From Adenophora triphylla var. japonica (taxonomy: Eukaryota; Streptophyta; Magnoliopsida; Asterales; Campanulaceae): 64,000 bases of DNA. Where the stretch lies: NCBI GenBank assembly GCA_022495995.1, contig JAFEMH010000167.1, forward strand, positions 806,001 to 870,000, given 5' to 3'. This document shows positions 56,803 through 64,000 of this stretch, in pieces. The notes beneath the pieces were generated by a model. The model saw only the letters and a program-made list of their open reading frames with translations, searched no databases and was not told where the DNA came from. Position numbers and translations under genes: made by a program. Position 1 is the first letter of the stretch. Each line of letters starts with the position of its first letter.

Positions 56803-58107
56803 CTCAGATATTAGAACAGATGAGAGCTTCGCAAGAACTGCAACAACTTTAGAGACAAGAATCAAACGAACACTGGAAGCTGGAGCACGCACCCAACTTC
56901 TGCAGCTACAGAGGGTGGATATGGATTGATAAGGTGGTAAAGGAAGAAGACTTTGAGGAAGTACGGGAGAGGGAAAGGAAAAGAAGGACGGACTCGCGCA
57001 AAAAATTTATTTATGTTCAAATATAAATCGGTATTTTAAATCCTAAATAAGGTTGGGAAAGGATAAGCCTTTATTTACGCAATCTATACCTCGGGGAAAC
57101 CTAAAGACGCAACATTCAAATTACACCAAATGCTTTGCATTGAAATTAGTAATAGGTGATGATACCTAAACAAGACCTAAACACCGCATGGGACGGACGA
57201 GTGGTCCAAATTTCTGGAGAAATTTGGGCAGCATAACGGGTATTCTTGAAGAATTTTGAAGAAAAATCTGGCATGACCTCTCGTCGGTGCACGATGATAA
57301 TGCGGCATGATCTCTCGTTAGAACACGTCACGAGAGTGACATGTCCCCACGTGAAACCACATTGGCAACATGCCCACAAGTGTAAGGTTTTGGGAAAGGT
57401 ATAAGGACCTATTGTAAATTTCAAAACAACTCATTTTAGTGTGATTAAAATGTCGTATCCAAAAACCAACCATAGGTAAGCTTTAAAGTGTGACGCCACC
57501 TATGATGCGCTAGGGGGTAGGTTTGATATTAGGCGCTCAAGCGTAGGAGACATACATCACCGTCCGCGATGCCGTCAATCGCACTCGAGGGTTCTAAATC
57601 TATGTGAAGTAGTGTGAGGATGAATATGTTCTTTTATTTATGAAAAAACAAATTTTTTTTATTTTTTTTATTATTTTGAAAAGGAAAAACAAAGAAGAAA
57701 ACACACCCACTCTCACAGGGAACAAGGGGTACAACAATCAACTGCGCAATTTGATTCAAGGGACTGCCCTCAAACTAGCATCTGAGAAATTGTTCAGTGA
57801 CCAATCCTGTCGCGTGACACAGGACAGCATGGAACAAATCTGTCGCACGACCTGACTAGCTACTGAACCAGAACCCTGCAAATGAAATTCAGCCCCTGCC
57901 TCCCCATGGCAAGGAACAAAGCACAACAACAGAGCACAACAAAATGGCCACATAAAACACACAAAGGTCCACAAGTCTCACAATTCAATAAAATGCATGT
58001 ACCACACAAGATCATCAATGATGCACACAAAATGAATATGTTGGATGTTTAGATGAATGAAAGCATGACCCTCTTAATTTTGAAAAACAGGTTTTCAAAA
58101 AGTGTCG
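56803..58107 (-). other. D4 leader
   Basis: Non-coding and closely parallel to the D3 leader. Dyads occur near 57808 and 57840. It contains the empty equivalent of the D4 target site near 58010-58030. Confidence 0.75.
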
Positions 58108-58125
58108 TCCCCAGCGGAATCGCCA
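58108..58125 (-). other. D4 primer binding site
   Basis: Minus strand TGGCGATTCCGCTGGGGA, one base from the LTR end. It has one change from the D3 site. Confidence 0.8.
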
Positions 58126-58126
58126 C

Positions 58127-59358
58127 TAAATTGCGCTCCCCGAAATTTTTGAATGATGATGAAAAATAGGAGTCGCCACGCCATGTTTTAAGGTACACTT
58201 TGAAAAACCTTTGAAAGAGAAAAGGGTTCGGGGTCAGGTTACGTGTTGGGAAGAACCGAGAGTTCACCCAACACGCCTCGTCCGTGGACAAGTCTTTCTA
58301 ATTAAACATCCAAATAATCAAAAGTGTGTGCAAACAATGATAATGAACAAGTGTGGTAAACCATGAATTTTATTAATTGAATGAAATTGTTACAACTTAT
58401 AGACCATTTGATTAGGGAGGCCACATCCCAATTACATAAATCAGAACAGATTACAAATGGAAAATGATCTCTGCAAATAGACAAAGTGTGTTGCGTGACA
58501 CAGAACATGCATGGCTGGATGTGTCGCGTGACACAAGATCCACCCAGGCACGATGTGTCGTGTGACACAAGGTGTCCATCTGCAGAGATCTAATAAGCTG
58601 CACCCAGAAGAACCAGAAACTAATACAGATCTAATGATTCAATCAATTAAGCTTTGAAATGAACAATTCGACAATAATTCAACCAAGGGGGTGTGGATAT
58701 GGAGAGATCCACACTCCCTTTGGGATTAAGCACCAATTTCAACAAATCCCAACTTATGAACACTCAATTATGCAAAATACAATGATTAAACAGAGAGATG
58801 GGGATTGATTTTCAGTAAGTTAGACAGATGGAGTCGACTTACTAAAATCAGATGAGACTAAGATGATGGAATTATGAAATGACAAAAATAAGAGAGAGAA
58901 AGGGGATTAGATGTGTTACCCTTATAGTATCCACGAATTCTATACCAAGTTTGGTATAGAATCCTTCAATAAACTTCTCCTGGAACTACTTTATGAGAGG
59001 GAGAGGGTCTAATTTATAGGCTACAGATGATGGACACAAGGTGTCGCACGACCTTCTGTAACCACTTTCCAAGGCTTCGAGTTGTCGCGGGACACAAGGT
59101 GTCACCAACCGTTTCTACTGCCAAAACCTGGTTCTGGAACATTCTGAGTTAATACCCAAAAGGTCCAAAACAGATTTATTCCTTGTAGGTCCTTTAGCAT
59201 GAGCAAAGTACTAAAAGGTACTTCCTTCGCAAGAAACTTATGGAATGTTTCCGGAAGTCTCAGAATGGACCGGGAATTTACCAAAATGCCCCTTAATGCA
59301 ATTTGATCAGATTAAAATGCATCTAAGAAGGGTCGCGAATTGGATTGGCTTACTTACA
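58127..59358 (-). repeat. D4 5' LTR (1,232 bp)
   Basis: Ends GTACTTACA-type at 59358 (plus strand CTTACTTACA). The other end reads TAAATTGCGCT in place of TGAATGTACGC. About 200 bases are missing near 58985 relative to D3 LTRs. The body resembles D3 LTRs more than the D4 3' LTR. Confidence 0.88.
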
Positions 59359-59447
59359 GATGCACACAAAATGAACATGTTGGATGTTTAAATGAATGAA
59401 AGCATGACCCTCTTAATTTTTTGAAAAATAGGTTTTCAAAAGTGTCG

Positions 59448-59465
59448 TCCCCAGCGGAGTCGCCA
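59448..59465 (-). other. D3 primer binding site
   Basis: Minus strand TGGCGACTCCGCTGGGGA, one base after the LTR's terminal CA. Its TGG start fits a tRNA CCA end; the tRNA was not assigned. Confidence 0.82.
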
Positions 59466-59466
59466 C

Positions 59467-60838
59467 TGAATGTACGCTCGCCGAAAAATATGTTTTTTAA
59501 GAGTCTCCACGCCATGTTTTAAGGTACACTTTGAAAAACCTTTGAAAGAGAAAATGGTCCGGGGGTCAGGGTTACATGTTGGGAAGAACCGAGAGTTCAC
59601 CCAACACGCCTCGTCCATGGACGTGTCTTTCTAATTAAACATCCAAATAATTCAAAGTATGTGCAAACAATGATAATAAAAAAGTGTGGTAAAACATGAA
59701 TTTTATTGATTGAATGAGATCTTACAACTTGTGAGCCATTTGGTTAGGGAGGCCACATCCCAATTACATAGATCAGAACAGATTACAAAGGGAAATTGAT
59801 CTCTGCAAATAGACAAGATGTGTCGCGTGACACAGGATCTATCCAGACATATTGTGTCGCGTAACACAAGGTGTCCATCTGCAGAGACCTGACAATCTGC
59901 ACACAGAAGAACCAGAAACCAAAATAGATCTAATTATGCAATCAATTCAGCTTCGAAATGAACAATTCAACAATAATTCAACCAAGGGGGTGTGGATATG
60001 GGGAAGATCCACACTCCCTTTGGAATTAAACACCAATTCCAATAAGCTTCAACTCATGAACATTCAATTATGCAAAACAACAGGATTAAACAGAGAGATT
60101 GCGATTGGGGTTCTGTAATCAGGACAGATGGAGTCGTATTACTGAACCCAAAGAGAATAAAATGCTTGAATTATTGAAATGACAAAATAAGAGAGAGAGA
60201 AGGGGAAATAGATTGGTTACCCTTGATGATTCCACGAATTCTATACCAAGTCTGGTATAGAACCCTTCTACAAGCAGCTTCTGAACCTTGGTTGCACTTG
60301 GGAGGATTGGTTGATGGAAGATCTAAATGGTGGTGGAAGGCTTGTGTTGAATTGGAGGGAATTGAGGGAGGATTGGGTAGATTTTGATTAGGAGAGAGAG
60401 AGGTGTGTGTTTGTAGTGTGTGTGGTACGTAGAGAAACTGTCAGAGTAACAGTAGGCAAAAGAGAGATCCCTTTATGAGAGGGGGAGGGTCTTATTTATA
60501 GGCTGCAGATGATGGACACAAGGTGTCGCACGACCTTCTGTAACCACTTTCCATGGCTCGAGTTGTCGCGTGACACAAGGTGTCACCAACCGTTTCTGGC
60601 GCCAAAACCTGGTTCTGGAACATTCCAGGTTAATACCCAAATGGTCCAAAACTGGTTTATTCCTTGTAGGTCCTTTATCATGAGCAAAGTACTGAAAAGT
60701 ACTTCCTTCGCGAGAAACTTATGAAATGTTTTCGGAAGTCTCGGAACAGACCGGGAATATACCAAAACGCCCCTTAATGCAATTTTATCATATTAATATG
60801 CACCTAAAAGGGTAGAGAATTGGATTGGCGTACTTACA
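59467..60838 (-). repeat. D3 5' LTR (1,372 bp)
   Basis: TATAAATA on the minus strand at 60493-60500. Dyads occur near 59820, 59853 (GCGTAACAC, mutated) and 60565. It is followed by target duplication GAAGG at 60839-60843. Confidence 0.94.
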
Positions 60839-60843
60839 GAAGG

Positions 60844-61852
60844 CTGGACAAGTTTGTGAAGGGAGCTCGACCTAGCGAAGGCTAGCGAGCTGCGAGGGGT
60901 ATACCTGAACCATGGCAGCCTCAATTGAATTTAGTGGTAATCACCAAACAAATGAGAAACAACGCCCTGAAGCACAAGATTTTCAGCTCACCAAAGCTCC
61001 ATACGTGCCACCTAGGAGCTACATCAAAGAGGAAGTCATCAGTTTCTATCTTGACGAGCTAGCAACCAATTTGGTCGCTAGAGAGCAAGTTCTGGTAATT
61101 TCGGGGTTAATTAGTTGTACGACTAGCAGGATATTGGTAGCTACAAGGGCTTGCAAGGACATCCTCTACTACAGAACTTTCCAAGAGATGGTCGGCTTGA
61201 AGGTTTCAACAATCATAGGGTGGAAGCCAAGGGGCAGGTCGAGCTGGAGGTCGACAATGGACAGCATCCTTGCAGGGTCGTGGCTAAGGTAACTTTTATT
61301 ATTATAGATGTGATAAGTGATTATCCTGCTAGCTTGGGTATTCCTGGCCAGGTCGCACTTGAAATGGTGGCCTCTATCCCCCATCAGTGGGTTAAGTTTC
61401 CTACCTTAGCTGGAGTAGGCTGCGTTCTAAGTACAGCCCAAGCTTATCTTGATCACGTCCTCCGAACAAGAAAGAAGAGAGAGCTATAAATTGAAACTCA
61501 TGAGGCAAGCTGGAAACTTTCAAAATATGTCACCACAACTTCAAGACTATCTATAATCACATGTGTTGACGAGGCGACATATCACTCACATTGCCATGTC
61601 ATGGTCAAGCCGACACATCCCTCTCTAAACACTTTAGTCAAAATAGATACAGTTATGGTCGACCAAGTCATCATAGGCGAACTAAGCCTTCAAATCGACC
61701 AAAACTCGGGGGCCACCACAGGAGAGATTGCAGCTGAATTAGATGATATGATTGTTTAAGCGGCTCCACAATTGGGGGTCGAGGAAATACAAAGGGTTCA
61801 AGAAATTATCATCGAGACACTGTAGTTCAGAGATGGTCCGAAGCAAGAGCCC
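60844..61852 (+). pseudogene. pol: E0 gag end, protease and linker
   Basis: It starts with the gag tail LDKFVKGARPSEG and a TAG. From 60912 a frame runs VPPRSYIKEEVISFYLDELA, then the protease block ISGLISCTTSRILVATRACK: the D-T-G-A catalytic triplet of related elements reads A-T-R-A, so the active-site Asp is gone. After a shift near 61220, GQVELEVDNGQHPCRVVAKV, DVISDYPASLGIPGQV and HQWVKFPTLAGVGCV follow. 61490-61850 is a linker with stops in every frame. Confidence 0.82.
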
Positions 61853-63330
61853 GTGGACGAGCTGGAGGAAGTAATAGCCAATCCTTCTTACCCTGATCAA
61901 AAAATTCAAGTAGGAAGACAACTGTCGGCTGAGGAAAGAGCAGAAATAGTCGAGCTGCTGAAAGAAAGCATGGATGTCTTTGCTTGGAGAGTAGAAGACA
62001 TAAGGGGGATCAAGGAAGAGGTTGTCGTTTATGGGATGGAAGTTAATCCGACTTTCAAACCTAAGGAGAAGAGGCTAAGGAGTTTTGATCGTGATAAAGA
62101 AGAAGCTATAAAACTGGAGGTAGACAAACTTTTAAGTGTAGGTGTCATCAAAGAGGCCTCCTATACTACCTGGCTAGCAAATGTGGTGATGGTGAAGAAA
62201 GCTAATGGCAAGTGACGTATGTGTGTCAACTTTACCAATCTCAACCTAGCTTGCCCGAAGGATAGCTACCCACTTCCACGGATTGACAAACTGGTGGATT
62301 CTATAGCTGGACATACTACTCTGAGTTTCCTCAATGCATATTCGGGTTACCATCAGATAAAGATGCATAAGGATGACGTAGTGAAGACTGCCTTCCAAGC
62401 TTCTGGGAGTATATATTGCTACAACATGATGCCATTCGGCCTAAAGAATCAGGTGCTACCTACCAGAGGATGGTTAACAAGGTCTTTGCATCTCAAATTG
62501 GAAGAAACATGGAGGCCTACATCAACAATATGGTCATCAAAACAAAGGCCGGACGTCACGTGGTCGACCTAAAGGAAGCATTCGCCAATTTGCGGGAAAA
62601 CGACATGAAGCTCAATCCAAGCAAGTGCATATTTGGGGTAGCAGCAGGGAAGTTTCTGGGTTTTATGGTCTCTCAAAGAGGTATTGAAGCCAATCCTGAG
62701 AAGATTAAGGCTCTGGTCGACATGAAGGAGCCCACATGTATTAAGGAGATGCAGCGACTAAACGGTAGGATGGCAGCCTTAGGTCGCTTTATTGCCAAGT
62801 CAGCGGAGAGGTCTCTCCCCTTCTTCAAATCTTTGAGGGAGACGAAAAGCTTTGAATGGACTGCCGAATGTTCATCATCATTCCAGCAGCTTAAGAAGTA
62901 TCTTGCCTCTCCTCCATTATTGAGCAACCCGGACATGGGGGAAACTTTGTTCGTATATCTGTCAATTGGCGACCAAGCTGTGGCAACCGTGCTAGTTAGA
63001 GAAGAAGGGAGGCTTCAGAAGCCTGTTTATTATGTGAGCAAGGCCCTATCCGACGAAGAGGGCAGGTATTTTAATGTAGAAAAGGTGGCCTAGGCTTTGG
63101 TCATTGCATCCAGGAAGCTGCAAGCTTATTTCTTAGCTCACCCTATTGTCGTGTTAACAAACGCTCCCCTAAGGATGATCTTGCATAAGCCAGAAATTTC
63201 AGGTCGACTACTCAACTGGTCAATAGAGCTACCCGAGATTGACATTGAGTATAGGCCTCGAAAGGCATTGAAAGCTCAACCTTTGGCAGACTTCTTAGTC
63301 GAGCTTACGTTCACCAAGGAAGATAGCGAA
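61853..63330 (+). pseudogene. pol: E0 reverse transcriptase and first RNase H
   Basis: DVFAWRVEDIRGIKEE, YTTWLANVVMVKKANGK, then TGA at 62214 in place of Trp. CVNFTNLNLACPKDSYPLP and LSFLNAYSGYHQIKM follow, then, after a 1-base loss near 62447, GATYQRMVNKVF. The polymerase motif reads YINNMVIKTKA. All three catalytic Asp positions (FLD and Y-x-D-D) are now Asn, each by a G-to-A change after C. LNPSKCIFGVAAGKFLGF follows. The RNase H part is PVYYVSKALSDEEGRYFNVE, TAG at 63091, FLAHPIVVLTNAPLR and ALKAQPLADFLVELT. Confidence 0.9.
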
Positions 63331-63399
63331 GTGAGAGCCCAGAAGGAAAGTGTGATGGGAAAGGAACCTGCAAATCAGCCCGTAGTAAGTTTGCTCGAC

Positions 63400-63782
63400 G
63401 ATTGCTGGAAAGTTTATTCTGATAGGTCGGTAACTTAGAATGTTAGAGGGGCTGGGATTGTTCTAGTCGATCCAGAGACAGGCAAAGATTTTGAGGACGC
63501 ATTGAGGTTCAAATTTGAGGCTTCTAACAACCACGCCGAGGTCGCAGCTATGAGTACGCCAAGTATTTTAGGGCTACGAAAGTAATGGCCTACTGTGACT
63601 CTCAGTTGATCGTAAACCAAGTCAGAAGGGAGTATGAAGTGCTAAACCCTACCCTTGTCAAATACTGTGACCTAGTGAAGGAGTTAGTCAAAGACCTAGA
63701 ATTTTGGGAGATACAAAGGGTAGGTCGAGATGATAACGAGTTGGCCAACCTACTCTCAAAGTTGGCCACATCGGACGAGTAG
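63400..63782 (+). pseudogene. pol: E0 second, archaeal-like RNase H
   Basis: CWKVYSDRSVT with TAG at 63436, then NVRGAGIVLVDPETG, EASNNHAEVAA (the catalytic Glu of NNEAEYEA is His), a shift near 63555, CDSQLIVNQVRREYEVL and GRDDNELANLLSKLA, where the last Asp is Asn. Inactive. Confidence 0.85.
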
Positions 63783-64000
63783 CATGAAGAGCCAATCTCC
63801 TACCTAGAGCATCCATCATACGAAAGGGTCCAGATTCTATGCTCGGTTGATGACCTAAGAGGTGGCTGGATTAATAAAAATTGCTAGATCGAGGAAATAA
63901 AAGACTACATAGAAAAGGGCGAGCTACCCGCTGACGAGCAAGCAGCTCGAGCAATCAAGAAGAAAGCTCCGAGGTATGTCATACACGGAGATGCACTGTT
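63783..64000 (+). pseudogene. pol: E0 pre-integrase linker, cut by window end
   Basis: One frame reads IEEIKDYIEKGELPADEQAA then RAIKKKAPRYVIHGDALF, the conserved linker before integrase (compare PIIKYLQDGTIPDEEKNA in A). The integrase itself lies beyond 64000. Confidence 0.75.

Larger units (their letters stand above)
50064..59358 (-). mobile_element. D4: pol-less sibling of D3 inserted in D3 leader
   Basis: LTRs are 58127-59358 (5') and 50064-51673 (3') on the minus strand. Target duplications GATGC lie at 50059-50063 and 59359-59363. Its own leader still has the uninterrupted sequence ATCAATGATGCACACAAAAT, which is the empty version of the site it entered. It keeps the primer site, leader, gag ends, knuckle fragments, 3' repeats and polypurine tract, but no protease, RT, RNase H or integrase. 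It therefore had to move with proteins made by another copy. Confidence 0.93.
35728..60838 (-). mobile_element. D3: Tat-like Ty3 element, reverse orientation, split by D4
   Basis: LTRs are 59467-60838 (5') and 35728-37129 (3'), read on the minus strand as TGTAAGTACGC...GCGTACATTCA. The target duplication is GAAGG (35723-35727 and 60839-60843). The order on the minus strand is primer site 59448-59465, leader (split by D4), gag, protease ORF, RT, two RNase H domains, integrase, antisense ORF, tandem repeats, polypurine tract, 3' LTR. Without D4 it is about 15.8 kb. Pol is the least damaged in the window. Confidence 0.95.
5920..64000 (+). mobile_element. E0: outermost Ty3/Tat-like element hosting the nest
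   Basis: E0 survives as separated pieces: gag 5920-6755, the gag knuckle 35588-35727 and protease to the second RNase H from 60844 to the window end. Between them lie G2 (6756-35587) and D3 (35728-60838). The gag reading frame is the same on both sides of G2 and again across the D3 site once one copy of each target duplication is discounted, so these pieces belong to one element. Two RNase H domains and a C-x2-H-x4-H-x4-C knuckle place it with the Tat lineage. Integrase and the 3' LTR lie beyond the window. Numerous CpG-to-CpA changes and stops make it the oldest layer. Confidence 0.85.

Overview
The window is plant nuclear DNA, most likely from an angiosperm. It consists almost entirely of LTR retrotransposons nested inside one another. 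I found no host gene, rRNA, tRNA gene or CRISPR array, and the species cannot be told from this sequence. The evidence for a plant is the set of lineages present: Tat-type Ty3 elements with a second RNase H domain and antisense extra ORFs, a chromodomain Ty3 element with the TGGTATCAGAGC primer site, and a TNT1-like Ty1/copia element.

Seven elements can be separated, here called E0, C1, G2, A, B, D3 and D4. E0 (plus strand, Ty3/Tat-like, oldest) is the host element. Its gag lies at 5920-6755 and 35588-35727, and its protease/RT/RNase H part runs from 60844 to the window end. Three elements sit in E0. C1 (about 1893-5919) is a 5'-truncated, badly decayed Ty1/copia element with one 1.4 kb LTR. 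G2 (6756-35587) is a chromovirus with 2.3-2.4 kb LTRs and target duplication CACTT/CACCT. D3 (35728-60838, minus strand) is a Tat-like element with target duplication GAAGG. The 3' LTR of G2 is split by A (14685-34197, duplication ATGCC). A is itself split in its 3' region by its relative B (21525-31332, duplication CGTGT). The leader of D3 is split by its sibling D4 (50064-59358, minus, duplication GATGC), which has lost pol. The insertion order is E0, then C1/G2/D3, then A and D4, then B.

E0, A, B and D3 share the Tat layout: a gag with a C-x2-H-x4-H-x4-C knuckle, protease, RT, a Ty3 RNase H, a second archaeal-like RNase H and integrase. A long non-pol 3' region follows in A, B and D3. In A and B that region holds an antisense gene with at least two GT-AG introns at matching positions. 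In D3 it holds a different antisense ORF, resembling the plant mobile domain, beside tandem repeat arrays. D4 keeps repeat arrays and gag fragments but no pol.

The coding regions are all broken: stops and frameshifts throughout, and in several elements a changed catalytic residue. They are annotated as pseudogenes. Region 1-1890 is probably the LTR and leader of E0 or a related element. Several unrelated LTR families here carry multiple CpG-rich palindromes, and the Ty1/copia and D-family LTRs share the same 12-base one.
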